20,240 bases of DNA, taken from positions 1 through 20,240 of the IMG/VR virus record IMGVR_UViG_3300047322_001102; one strand, written 5' to 3'. This document shows, piece by piece, positions 1 through 5,817 of this stretch. Every line of letters begins with the position of its first letter. The first letter of the stretch is position 1. This DNA is from a virus. The position numbers were made by a program, and so were the translations under genes. The notes beneath the pieces are model-generated. The model made no database searches. It was not told the origin of the DNA and saw only the letters and a program-made list of their open reading frames with translations.

Positions 1-240
1 GGCGAGGCTGTCCGTATCGGCAGCGGCCAGCTGCACCTTCAGCGAACCGCCGGGGCCATCGACGATGGTGATCCCCGTGCCGACCGACTTGCGGATCACC
101 GCATCGACGTCGGCGTCCTCGGCATGCCGCTTCGCGGTGAACCGGATGGCCGCCCCGGTGATGTTCACCGCGGTGCCGCTCGAGGTCACGAGAAAGCTCC
201 ACGCCTTGGCATCGCCGCGGTACATCGTCAGGTCACTCAT
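1..240 (-). CDS. Baseplate upper protein-like N-terminal domain (BppU family), partial
   Basis: Eighty codons are open from an ATG at 240 to the left edge with no stop, so the C-terminus is outside the window. The protein begins MSDLTMYRGDAKAWSF and continues with NITGAAIRFTAK, DADVDAVIRKS and GTGITIVDG. This is the pattern of the immunoglobulin-like N-terminal domain of BppU-type baseplate/fibre proteins: a YRGD start, an 'ItGAaIrFTAK' strand and an 'AVIrKSvGtGIti' strand. In that family the domain attaches distal receptor-binding parts to the tail tip. The start overlaps the stop of the upstream fibre gene by four bases (ATGA), so the two are probably translationally coupled. The family call rests on recalled motif resemblance; what lies C-terminal is unknown. 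Confidence 0.7.
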   Translation of the reverse strand, partial: MSDLTMYRGDAKAWSFLVTSSGTAVNITGAAIRFTAKRHAEDADVDAVIRKSVGTGITIVDGPGGSLKVQLAAADTDSLA

Positions 241-1196
241 GCGACCGCCGCCGAGGGTCCCAAGTCGCGCACCGTTGCTGCTGGCCCCAGGTCACGCACC
301 ACCGCCGTCGGTCCCAGGTCGCGCACCGTGGCCCGAATGTCGCTCGGCAGCTGGACTGTCGGCACCTGCATGCCCGCCGCCGTGATGACACCGCCGCCGC
401 TGGCCACGATCGTCATGCGCCGGCCGCTCGACCGGAGCAGCGCAACAGTACCGCCGCCGGTGGCTGCGACGATGGCCGCGCGACCGCTCGACCGGAGCAG
501 CGCAACCGTGCCACCACCGGACAGGACGGCGGTGCCCGTGACGGCTGGTGGCGCCGCCTTGTAGGTGGCGATCGCCGCCCCGTAGATGCGCGACGTCGAC
601 CAGGTCGCCTTCGTCGAGTAGGTGCCGGTCGCAGCGACGATGCGCCACAGCGGGTGCACCTGCTGGATGATGCCCACGCTGGCCGCAGTCGAGAGTTGGT
701 TCCAGACCGGGGAGACGACCTCGGGCGTGAACGCGGTGACGCTGCTCTGGTGGCCGACCATGCCGATCAGCAGCTCGTTCGCCTGTGACGTGGTCCCGGT
801 GGCACCGCTGTCCGCAGCCGTACCAGCAATGAACGTCGCTCCGACCTGCTGGTCCAGCCATGAGCTGGTCGCGAGCCCGGAGAACTCCGCCGCGACCGCG
901 GAGTGAGCGGTGTTGTTGTTGAACGTGATCGTGATCGTGTCGGCGGCGACGAGGGCCGAGGTCAACTTGGACGACCAGATCGTCTGCCCTTCGCCAGTGC
1001 CGTTGGACACGTGATCGGACTGCCAGGTGTTGCTCTTCGAGTCGGCGATGCCGGTGCTCCATCCGCTGCGGCTCGCATCGACGAGCACCAGATGGTTGCC
1101 GACCGTCGTGGTAACGGCGCCGAGAGTCAGGATGAGCGTGAACGAGCTTGACGGCGTGGCGCCCAGCGCGACTTCCTGGACAAAGGCGATGGCCAT
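237..1196 (-). CDS. Tail fibre/minor tail protein with C-terminal tandem repeats
   Basis: This is a 319-residue protein starting MAIAFVQEVALG, three bases after the stop of the upstream structural gene. Residues 1 to about 215 are rich in Ser, Thr, Ala and Gly with alternating beta-type sequence (TLILTLGAVTTTVGNHLVLVDA, then ELLIGMVGHQSS), typical of jelly-roll-like phage adhesin domains. No catalytic motif is visible. Residues from about 215 change character: a 20-residue unit containing GGGTVALLRSSGR occurs twice with a degenerate third copy, followed by three 9-residue units containing VRDLGP. The repeats suggest an extended fibrous or linker region. Position between a small structural protein and a BppU-like protein supports a tail-tip or fibre role. 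The exact function is inferred from context. Confidence 0.65.
   Translation of the reverse strand: MAIAFVQEVALGATPSSSFTLILTLGAVTTTVGNHLVLVDASRSGWSTGIADSKSNTWQSDHVSNGTGEGQTIWSSKLTSALVAADTITITFNNNTAHSAVAAEFSGLATSSWLDQQVGATFIAGTAADSGATGTTSQANELLIGMVGHQSSVTAFTPEVVSPVWNQLSTAASVGIIQQVHPLWRIVAATGTYSTKATWSTSRIYGAAIATYKAAPPAVTGTAVLSGGGTVALLRSSGRAAIVAATGGGTVALLRSSGRRMTIVASGGGVITAAGMQVPTVQLPSDIRATVRDLGPTAVVRDLGPAATVRDLGPSAAVA
256..336 (-). repeat. Three tandem 27-bp units in fibre gene
   Basis: Units at 256-282, 283-309 and 310-336 are near-identical 27-mers encoding VRDLGP plus three variable small residues (TAV, AAT, SAA). They lie at the very C-terminus of the fibre-like protein. The reading frame is kept, so copy number could change without breaking the gene. 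Confidence 0.85.
421..540 (-). repeat. 60-bp tandem repeat (2 copies plus degenerate third) in fibre gene
   Basis: The 40-base segments beginning at 421 and 481 differ at only a few positions and are spaced exactly 60 bp apart, giving a 20-residue protein repeat with core GGGTVALLRSSGR. A weaker third copy (VASGGGVITAAG) lies just to the left, around 361-420. The repeat preserves frame. Confidence 0.8.
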
Positions 1197-1199
1197 CGT

Positions 1200-1565
1200 C
1201 TACGGATCGTTCAGGTCGAAGTCGACGTCGGTCAGGGTGTAGGTGCCCTGGCCTGCGAAGACCTCGTCGGTGACGTCCTTCTTGGCATACCTGACCGTGC
1301 CGGCCGTATTCCAGAACGAGACCCACGAGACGGTCGTGCCCGCCGGCACGTCGAACACCGGACCGGTGCTGTCGTCGATGGCTCCGCCCGAGGCGGCGTT
1401 CCACGCGATGGCCTTCCGGGCGTAGGCAGGCGAGCCGCCCGTCAGCTCGTTCGAGGCGCTGTTGGCGCCGCCGGGATCACCGGTGTGCAGAGCCGCCCTG
1501 GTGACAAGGGCGCCGAGGGCGTCGAGCATGGCGTTGCGCGCCGTCGTGTCGTAGTCGTTTGCCAT
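1200..1565 (-). CDS. Small phage structural (tail-associated) protein
   Basis: This is a 121-residue protein beginning MANDYDTTARNAMLDAL. It carries the segments LHTGDPGGANSASNELTGGSPAYARKA and PVFDVPAGTTVSWVSFWNTAG, a pattern I recognise from small structural proteins found beside fibre genes in many phages; its biochemical role is not established. No signal peptide or membrane segment is present. A GGAG ribosome-binding sequence lies about 8 bases upstream of the ATG. The gene leads a three-gene group (this gene, the repeat-bearing fibre, the BppU-like gene) with gaps of three bases or fewer, which suggests co-translation of tail-tip components. Confidence 0.65.
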   Translation of the reverse strand: MANDYDTTARNAMLDALGALVTRAALHTGDPGGANSASNELTGGSPAYARKAIAWNAASGGAIDDSTGPVFDVPAGTTVSWVSFWNTAGTVRYAKKDVTDEVFAGQGTYTLTDVDFDLNDP

Positions 1566-1588
1566 TGGTCAGCGCTCCCTGGAGGTCG

Positions 1589-1783
1589 TCACGGTGGCGG
1601 CGCTCGCCGGATGCGCCAGCCGATGGCGGCCAGCAGGGTGCCGATCGCGACCAGCACGGTGCCGCGCTCGGCGACGCCCAGCGCGCCGGCGGTCAGGATC
1701 GCCCCGATGAGCACGAGGCAGATGGCGATCAGCGCATAGAGCGCGGCGCTGGCCGGATCAAGGCTCACGGCGATCCAGGCCAC
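1589..1783 (-). CDS. Holin-like two-TM membrane protein
   Basis: This is a 64-residue protein from a GTG start at 1783. Residues about 11-35 (ALYALIAICLVLIGAIL region) and 42-56 (TVLVAIGTLLAAIGW) form two hydrophobic segments separated by a short charged loop (VAERG). The tail is positively charged (RIRR), then prolines. Size, two-segment topology and a basic C-terminus fit class II holins, which open the membrane so that lysin reaches the cell wall. It lies one small gene downstream of the lysin candidate, the usual lysis-cassette pairing. Holins share little sequence, so the assignment rests on topology and context; another small phage membrane protein is possible. Confidence 0.6.
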   Translation of the reverse strand: MAWIAVSLDPASAALYALIAICLVLIGAILTAGALGVAERGTVLVAIGTLLAAIGWRIRRAPPP

Positions 1784-1789
1784 GTCCAG

Positions 1790-1933
1790 CTACTCGGCGA
1801 GGGTGGGAGCGTCTGCGTCGGCCTCGGCCTCATCGAGCTCATCGTCGGCGGCCTCTTCCTCGGAGGGCGCCTCGATGACCTCGTCGGGCTCGGGCTCGCC
1901 CTCGGGGTTGGCGTCGGTGCGCAGGTCGGTCAT
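1790..1933 (-). CDS. Acidic 47-residue protein of unknown function
   Basis: The reading frame starts MTDLRTDANPEGEPEPDEVI and ends APTLAE before TAG. It overlaps the stop of the upstream lysin gene by four bases (ATGA) and precedes the holin-like gene, so it is probably translated as part of the lysis cassette. About 40% of residues are Asp or Glu, with almost no basic residues; it is likely disordered. I recognise no family. A very similar acidic small protein (16984-17160) occurs downstream of the capsid gene; low-complexity acidic composition alone could explain the resemblance. Its reality is supported by the exact overlap and the filled gap rather than by homology. Confidence 0.6.
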   Translation of the reverse strand: MTDLRTDANPEGEPEPDEVIEAPSEEEAADDELDEAEADADAPTLAE

Positions 1934-2607
1934 GGCGTTGGCTCCTCCGTCCACTCACGGGTCGGCAGATAGCCGAACTGGCCGTAGCTCTTGCCCACCA
2001 GGTCGTGGCGCCACATGCGCGCCAGCTGGCGGTCGGTGTAGATGTCGAAGTCGGGGATCGCCGGGCGGGCCGGCGAGCCGTGGTCGGGGTCCATGCCGCG
2101 GATGCGGTACTGCGACTTCTTGCGCAGCCAGCGGGCGCCGAACACGGCCACGGCATGGTTGCCGCTGAAGCCGAGGTCGCTGCGGCCGCCCTGGATCGCC
2201 TCGTTGTTCTTGGCCACGCCGGCGTCCAGCGGATAGAGGCCATAGGGCACGGCGATCAGCGCGGGACCGAGGTTGCGCACGACCTGGATGAGGCCGTTGG
2301 TGGTGGGCGGGCTGGCCATCCGGAAGGTCGCCGTGTAGGGCAGCTTCCAGTGGGCGATGACGCGATCGCAATGGCCGCTGTTCATGCCCACGTCGCCCTG
2401 CGTGTAGCCGGCCGCCGCGCTGACCTCGTCGATGGTCACGTCCTGCCCGGTCCACAGGTAGATCAGCGACTGCCACACGACGTGGGTGCAGGCCTCGCGG
2501 CCGTTCGAGGTGGTGCCGTCGTGCTTCTGCCCGAACTGGGCCCAGGACTTCTCGCGGTAGATCTTCTCGAGCTTCCGGCGGCGCTCGAAGGGCTTCACGA
2601 TTCGCAC
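1930..2607 (-). CDS. Putative endolysin, cysteine-peptidase-like (C39/papain-type)
   Basis: This is a 225-residue protein. Candidate catalytic residues are Cys in REACTHVVWQSLIYLW (near residue 40), His in SGNHAVAVFGARW (near 150) and Asp in RGMDPDHG (near 172). The Cys at the head of a helix, followed by a His-containing strand and a later Asp, is the order of papain-like peptidases such as C39. Such domains in phage lysins cut peptide crosslinks of the cell wall. Context supports lysis: a holin-like membrane protein follows with one small gene between. The start is uncertain: GTG at 2607 has only a weak AAGAG upstream, and a second GTG at 2598 is possible. A non-lytic cysteine peptidase or virion-associated enzyme cannot be excluded. 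Confidence 0.55.
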   Translation of the reverse strand: MRIVKPFERRRKLEKIYREKSWAQFGQKHDGTTSNGREACTHVVWQSLIYLWTGQDVTIDEVSAAAGYTQGDVGMNSGHCDRVIAHWKLPYTATFRMASPPTTNGLIQVVRNLGPALIAVPYGLYPLDAGVAKNNEAIQGGRSDLGFSGNHAVAVFGARWLRKKSQYRIRGMDPDHGSPARPAIPDFDIYTDRQLARMWRHDLVGKSYGQFGYLPTREWTEEPTP

Positions 2608-2613
2608 CGGCTC

Positions 2614-2637
2614 TTGTCAGCGATGTTGTCAGTCATG
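2614..2637. repeat. Candidate integrase arm-type sites (left pair)
   Basis: Two tandem 12-bp units, TTGTCAGCGATG (2614-2625) and TTGTCAGTCATG (2626-2637), lie between the lysin start and the attP core. The same unit pair recurs on the other side of the core at 2757-2780. Paired short direct repeats flanking a tRNA-type core are the usual form of arm-binding sites for phage tyrosine integrases. Binding itself is inferred. Confidence 0.6.
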
Positions 2638-2673
2638 TTGCTGACACCAGGCACCACCGTGAGCGTGCAATCG

Positions 2674-2728
2674 TGGTGCGGAAGGAGGGACTCGAACCCT
2701 CACGCCCTCACGGGCACCAGCTCCTAAG
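2674..2728 (-). other. attP: attP core: 3' part of a tRNA-Leu (UAG anticodon)
   Basis: Read on the minus strand, this segment is the 3' portion of a class II tRNA: anticodon loop CTTAGGA, 3' anticodon stem GCTGG, a long variable arm with GCCC/GGGC stem, T arm GAGGG-TTCGAGT-CCCTC, acceptor strand CTTCCGC, discriminator A and CCA. The 5' half of a tRNA is absent; upstream sequence is the integrase stop codon. That is the expected form of an attP identity block that restores the host tRNA on integration. An inverted repeat GCACC (2714-2718) / GGTGC (2732-2736) is centred exactly on the 7-base anticodon loop, marking the probable strand-exchange region. Confidence 0.88.
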
Positions 2729-3886
2729 TTAGGTGCGCTGAGCACGATTCACGACCTCGTCAGTCTTGTTGTCAGTCATGTCGGTCCCCAGCATACGGTC
2801 CATGCCATCGGCTGCGTGACGTTTCGCGGCTTCGGCGATCCCGCCGTAGACGTCCACGGTGGTGCTGATGGTCGAATGCCCGAGCATCGACATCACCTGC
2901 CGGAGGTCACCGCCCGACTGCTCGAGCATCAGCGAGGCGGCGGTATGGCGCAGGTCGTGGAACCGAACCTGGGGCAGGCCCGCGGCCTTGAGGGCAGCCT
3001 GGAACTCGCGGGTCACCTCGGCGGCGGGCAGCGGCCTGCCGTCAGGCCGGGCGAACACGACCGTTGCGCTGGTGGCCTGGCTCCGGTGCTGGGTGAGCGC
3101 CTCGATCGCCAGCTGCGAGAGCGGCAGCGTGCGCCGGCTGCGCTCGGTCTTGGGCTCGTCCCAGGCGAAGGTGCGCGGGCCCAGCTGGCGCAGGCTGGCG
3201 TTCACGGTCACCGTGCCGCGCCGCAGATCCACCTGCGGCCAGCGCAGGCCGAGGAGCTCGCCGCGGCGCATGCCGGTGGTCAGGGCGAGCACGTACAGGG
3301 CGTGGCGCTGATGCTTCGCCGTGGCCTCGAGGAAGGCGCGGGCCTCCTCGAGCGTGAGCGGGCGGACCGGCCGCCGCACCACCCTGGGCGAACGGATGAG
3401 GCGCGCCACGTTGCGGTCCGTGATCTCCCAGCGGACCGCCGCACCGAGCGCGCCCCGCAGGATCTTGAGCGCGTGCTTGGCCGTCTGCGGCGAGCGCTGC
3501 TCGAGGACCAGGGCGACCATGCGCTGGACGTCGGCAGCCTCCAGCGCGGCGATGCGGATGTCGCCGATGGCGGGCGCGATCCACAGCTCAGCGACGCTCC
3601 GGTACGCCTCCAGCGTCCGCGGCCTCAACTGGTGGGCCGCCTCGTCCGCCAGCCAGCGGTCCAGGAACCCGGCCACCGTCTCGCGGCTTGCGGGCCGGCG
3701 GGAAGTAGACGACGTCGGCAGTTCCCGGAGGCGGCGCCGGACGTCCTCCGGGTCGGTCCCGGTCACGTAGCGCCTGCCGATGCCCGGGATGGAAAGGCTT
3801 CCGATCCAGCGGCCGTCGCTCGCCCGCTGGTACATCGTCCCGGTCCCCCAGGCGCGGCGGGGTCTCTCGCTGTTCGAGCCAGGCAT
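2729..3886 (-). CDS. int: Tyrosine recombinase integrase
   Basis: This is a 385-residue integrase. N-terminal residues 10-45 (RRAWGTGTMYQRASDGRW) are the arm-binding type common in actinophage integrases; residues about 65-155 are the SAM-like core-binding domain (ETVAGFLDRWL onward); the catalytic domain follows. Catalytic residues visible are Arg207 in TTGMRRGE, Lys246 in EPKTERSRR, His310 and Arg313 in FHDLRHT, His337 in MLGHST and the nucleophile Tyr347 in TVDVYGG. All are present, so the enzyme looks functional. Its stop codon touches the tRNA-derived core, and one pair of candidate arm sites lies within its last codons. The ATG at 3886 is inside the longer excisionase frame, implying coupled translation. 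Confidence 0.97.
   Translation of the reverse strand: MPGSNSERPRRAWGTGTMYQRASDGRWIGSLSIPGIGRRYVTGTDPEDVRRRLRELPTSSTSRRPASRETVAGFLDRWLADEAAHQLRPRTLEAYRSVAELWIAPAIGDIRIAALEAADVQRMVALVLEQRSPQTAKHALKILRGALGAAVRWEITDRNVARLIRSPRVVRRPVRPLTLEEARAFLEATAKHQRHALYVLALTTGMRRGELLGLRWPQVDLRRGTVTVNASLRQLGPRTFAWDEPKTERSRRTLPLSQLAIEALTQHRSQATSATVVFARPDGRPLPAAEVTREFQAALKAAGLPQVRFHDLRHTAASLMLEQSGGDLRQVMSMLGHSTISTTVDVYGGIAEAAKRHAADGMDRMLGTDMTDNKTDEVVNRAQRT
2757..2780. repeat. Candidate integrase arm-type sites (right pair)
   Basis: Two tandem 12-bp units, TCGTCAGTCTTG (2757-2768) and TTGTCAGTCATG (2769-2780), lie inside the last codons of the integrase. The second unit plus neighbours matches a 15-bp stretch at 2624-2638 exactly. 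Together with the left pair they bracket the core in the same orientation. Confidence 0.6.
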
Positions 3887-4028
3887 CGAGCGATTCCCTC
3901 CGAAAGCGGAGCGTCCGAGGAGTCACGCGGATCACCGGGATCACGCCCTTCTCGACCCAATCATGGACCGTGCCGTTGGTGACCGAGAGCAGCTCGGCGA
4001 CCTCGGACACGGTGAGCAGCTCGCTCAC
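3588..4028 (-). CDS. xis: Excisionase/recombination directionality factor-like HTH protein, with long overlap into int
   Basis: Starting at GTG 4028 (GTGA overlap with the upstream gene), the protein reads MSELLTVSEVAELLSVTNGT, then VHDWVEKGVIPVIRV and LRFRRESLDAWLEQRE. This is a winged-helix MerR-like excisionase domain of about 55 residues (HTH_17 type), which bends attP DNA and directs integrase to excise. Family members normally stop soon after 'W...RE'. Here the frame stays open to 3588, giving 146 residues and overlapping int by 299 bases; the added part is Pro/Arg/Gly-rich and looks like an out-of-frame reading of integrase. The first 58 residues are confidently coding. Whether the tail is made as protein is unclear. 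Confidence 0.75.
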   Translation of the reverse strand: MSELLTVSEVAELLSVTNGTVHDWVEKGVIPVIRVTPRTLRFRRESLDAWLEQRETPPRLGDRDDVPAGERRPLDRKPFHPGHRQALRDRDRPGGRPAPPPGTADVVYFPPARKPRDGGRVPGPLAGGRGGPPVEAADAGGVPERR

Positions 4029-4285
4029 GCCAGCCGTCCCAGGCCGGCCGCACGCATGATCGGCAGGCGCTCCTCGACCGGCAGGTCCTGGAGCACCGCG
4101 GCCAGCGAGGAATCGAGGCGGCGCAGCTTCTCTGCGGCGCCGAAGTAGAGGTCGCGGGCGGTGGTGGCGCGGGCCAGCGCGCCGTCCATCTCGGTGCGCA
4201 GCCGGTCGAGCTCGTCGCGCGTCGCGGACACCTCGCGGGCGAGCATGGCGGCGGCGTTGTGGCGAGCGGTGTCGGCGCTGGTCAC
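4025..4285 (-). CDS. Small coiled-coil protein of unknown function
   Basis: This is an 86-residue protein from GTG 4285, with GTGA overlaps at both ends (the 198-residue gene upstream, excisionase downstream). The sequence is strongly helical: ARHNAAAMLAREVSATRDEL, then DRLRTEMDGALARATTARDL and AAEKLRRLDSSLAAVL, with heptad-like spacing of Leu, Met and Ala through residues 10-70. No membrane segment, Cys cluster or DNA-binding motif is visible. I do not recognise a family. Its place directly before xis-int suggests early expression with the recombination genes. Confidence 0.65.
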   Translation of the reverse strand: MTSADTARHNAAAMLAREVSATRDELDRLRTEMDGALARATTARDLYFGAAEKLRRLDSSLAAVLQDLPVEERLPIMRAAGLGRLA

Positions 4286-4878
4286 GACGTCGACTTCGAC
4301 CGCGGCGACCAGCCGCGCTCATCGCGGGCCTCGGCTGCGCTAGCAGCTTTGAGAACGTCGTCCACGATGGGGTCGTTCTCATCGAACAGATCGCAGACTC
4401 GGATGTCTGGGTTCTTACCAGTGGCGAACCACAGGTAGCCGAGCAACCTGCCAGCCTCCCGCTCCGCGCTGGCGGGTTGCGTGGCGGTGTGGTAGCCGCG
4501 AGCGCAACCGGGACCGCAACCCGCGCTGGCGGGTGGCGTGGCCTCTCGGTAGGACCATCCGCGAATGGCCGCTGCCAACGATGGCTTCGGCGCGCTGGCG
4601 GGTGGCGTGGCGGCTCTGAGGGCTGCGTATACGCGGTCACCAAGCCCAGAAAGGCGTTCCGCAACGCCGAGGGAGACTGGATCGCCCGCCGTTCGCAGAA
4701 GTAGACAGGCGTCGTTGATCGTGTCCATGTCGGCCTCCCGCAGCAGCGCGTCGGGGGCGGTCATGGCTTCGGCTTCGATGGCGAGGATGTACTTGGTCAG
4801 GTCGAGATCGTCGGCGTCGATTGCCAGCTTGCGCAGCGCACGTCCCGCTGCCGTTCGTGGCTCCTTCGGTGCGGTCAC
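4282..4878 (-). CDS. Early protein of unknown function carrying a thrice-repeated peptide
   Basis: This is a 198-residue protein from GTG 4878 (GTGA overlap with the small zinc-type gene), ending at 4282 with a GTGA overlap to the next gene. Residues 1-88 look like an ordinary helical domain (LRKLAIDADDLDLTKYILAI). Residues 90-96, 113-119 and 132-138 read ATPPASA, ATPPASA and ATQPASA, separated by unrelated linkers (one containing CGPGC). Residues 145-198 return to ordinary sequence (GYLWFATGKNPDIRVCDLFD). The peptide repeats come from a DNA repeat described separately. I do not recognise the family. The ends appear intact, so the repeats look inserted into a conserved frame. Confidence 0.6.
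   Translation of the reverse strand: MTAPKEPRTAAGRALRKLAIDADDLDLTKYILAIEAEAMTAPDALLREADMDTINDACLLLRTAGDPVSLGVAERLSGLGDRVYAALRAATPPASAPKPSLAAAIRGWSYREATPPASAGCGPGCARGYHTATQPASAEREAGRLLGYLWFATGKNPDIRVCDLFDENDPIVDDVLKAASAAEARDERGWSPRSKSTS
4465..4611. repeat. Three interspersed 21-bp repeats within a coding gene
   Basis: Copies lie at 4465-4485, 4522-4542 and 4591-4611, all in the same orientation. The last two are identical and the first differs by one base; the shared core is GCTGGCGGGTGGCGTGGC. Start-to-start distances are 57 and 69 bp, both divisible by three, so every copy is read in the same frame and encodes ATPPASA or ATQPASA on the minus strand. The intervening sequences are unrelated. 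Confidence 0.85.
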
Positions 4879-5048
4879 TTGGCGCCGTCCACGACCGGCC
4901 ACTGCCGGCCCTTCGCCTCGACGCGCCGGTAGCACGCCTCCCGGTCACGGCAGCGCTCGATCGCCTCGAAGCTGCCATCCAGCCAGCGCACCACGACCGG
5001 CCTCACGTCGTAGTCGACCAGGCCGCAGAGGGCGCACTCGCGTCTCAC
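4875..5048 (-). CDS. 57-residue putative zinc-binding protein
   Basis: GTG at 5048 overlaps the upstream stop (GTGA), and the stop at 4875 overlaps the downstream GTG in the same way, so both ends are locked into the operon. The protein reads MRRECALCGLVDYDVRP, then ERCRDREACYRRVEAKGRQW. Four cysteines in two pairs (C5/C8 and a later pair five residues apart) suggest a small treble-clef or zinc-ribbon fold. Such mini zinc proteins are common in early regions of phages of GC-rich hosts, usually without known function. Confidence 0.7.
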   Translation of the reverse strand: MRRECALCGLVDYDVRPVVVRWLDGSFEAIERCRDREACYRRVEAKGRQWPVVDGAK

Positions 5049-5593
5049 CGTCGCCCCTTCGCGACCGCGGGCAAGATCGCCGAGATGTGCTCGGGTCCCG
5101 TCGTCCTCTTCCTGGTCGTTTCAGATCCGTTCGCGCCGCGGCGTACCGAACCCGTAGACGATACCGATTCCGATACCGATTCCGATAACGAACGTGAGAG
5201 TTCTACAGACTTGTCCGTACTTCTACGTACAGCCCTACCAGTAAGCAATATTGCGCATCGGGATTCGTGTTTCTTGCGGATAAAGAACGATTGCGTGCCC
5301 CCGGAGATGCGATAGGTGGGGATGGTGGGGATAACTGCGTGCAAACCGCAGTCCAGGAGCTGGACGCGACCCGCGGAAACGAGCTGTTCCAGCTCCAAAA
5401 CGACGTGGCGGTTTCGTTTTCCGGCCGGTTCGAAGCGATAAAGGGCACTCGAGATCTCATTTGAGTGGAAATCGAGGTATCCCCCGTCGTCGGCCAGGTT
5501 CCACAGACCGATGTACGTGAGGCGTGCGCCGACCGATAGCCCGGCCATCGTCGCGTCTTCCCAGAACTCGGGACGGATGAGGCGCGATCTCAC
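5045..5593 (-). CDS. Replisome organiser/replication initiator-like winged-helix protein
   Basis: This is a 182-residue protein from GTG 5593 (GTGA overlap upstream and downstream). Residues 1-85 carry the recognisable start of phage DnaD-like/replisome-organiser N-domains: SRLIRPEFWEDATMAGLSV, then GARLTYIGLWNLADDGGYLD and SSALYRFE. This domain binds origin DNA and recruits host replication machinery. The usual C-terminal helicase-loader region is not obvious; residues about 130-182 are Ser/Val/Glu repeats and a basic, Thr-rich tail. The low-complexity stretch is encoded by hexamer repeats that may be the origin (see separate entry). Placement after exonuclease and RecT in the early operon fits a replication role. 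A plain DNA-binding regulator is the alternative. Confidence 0.7.
   Translation of the reverse strand: MRSRLIRPEFWEDATMAGLSVGARLTYIGLWNLADDGGYLDFHSNEISSALYRFEPAGKRNRHVVLELEQLVSAGRVQLLDCGLHAVIPTIPTYRISGGTQSFFIRKKHESRCAILLTGRAVRRSTDKSVELSRSLSESVSESVSSTGSVRRGANGSETTRKRTTGPEHISAILPAVAKGRR
5159..5194. repeat. Iteron-like hexamer repeats, candidate replication origin
   Basis: Six consecutive hexamers run CGATAC, CGATTC, CGATAC, CGATTC, CGATAA, CGAACG. They lie inside the replisome-organiser-like gene. Directly to the right, 5195-5290 has about 46% GC by hand count, well below the surroundings. A 9-mer differing from a DnaA box by one base (TTATCCCCA on the minus strand) is at 5326-5334. Iterons plus an AT-rich stretch inside the initiator gene is the arrangement of the lambda origin within gene O. 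Origin function is inference. Confidence 0.45.
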
Positions 5594-5817
5594 CAGTCCA
5601 CCAGGTAGCCGTGCTCGGTGTTGCGGAACACGCCGGCCAGCAGTGAGCCGACCCTGCGGAAGGGCCGCTGGGACAGCTCGTACTCCATGCCCCCGCGGGC
5701 CCGCCACAGCTGGTGAGGCGTGGTCGCGTTGTGGGCCGCCACGCCGAAGGCGATCTCGTCGGCGATGCACACGACCTGGGTGCCACAGATGCAGGGCTTC
5801 ACGACCGGTTTGCTCAT
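5590..5817 (-). CDS. 75-residue early protein of unknown function, cysteine-containing
   Basis: The ATG at 5817 overlaps the RecT stop (ATGA) and the stop at 5590 overlaps the next GTG. It reads MSKPVVKPCICGTQVVCIADEI, then HQLWRARGGMEYELSQRPF and VFRNTEHGYLVDW. Three cysteines near the N-terminus (C9, C11, C17) and a later His could bind a metal, but the spacing is not a standard zinc ribbon. No family recognised. Operon position between RecT and the replication protein suggests an accessory role in replication or recombination. Confidence 0.65.
   Translation of the reverse strand: MSKPVVKPCICGTQVVCIADEIAFGVAAHNATTPHQLWRARGGMEYELSQRPFRRVGSLLAGVFRNTEHGYLVDW

Noticed and set aside
237-1196. 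A diversity-generating retroelement target in the fibre gene
   Set aside because: There is no reverse transcriptase, no template repeat elsewhere in the window and no adenine-biased variable codons; the repeats are simple tandem units.
2674-2728. A functional tRNA-Leu gene
   Set aside because: Only the part from the anticodon loop onward is present; D arm, acceptor 5' strand and 5' anticodon stem are missing, so it is an attachment core, not a gene.
2816-3982. A 388-codon plus-strand frame
   Set aside because: It is antisense to int, whose complete catalytic residue set makes the minus strand the coding one.
4465-4611. A small CRISPR array
   Set aside because: The repeats are 21 bp, spacers differ in length (36 and 48 bp), the array is in frame within a translated gene, and no cas gene is nearby.
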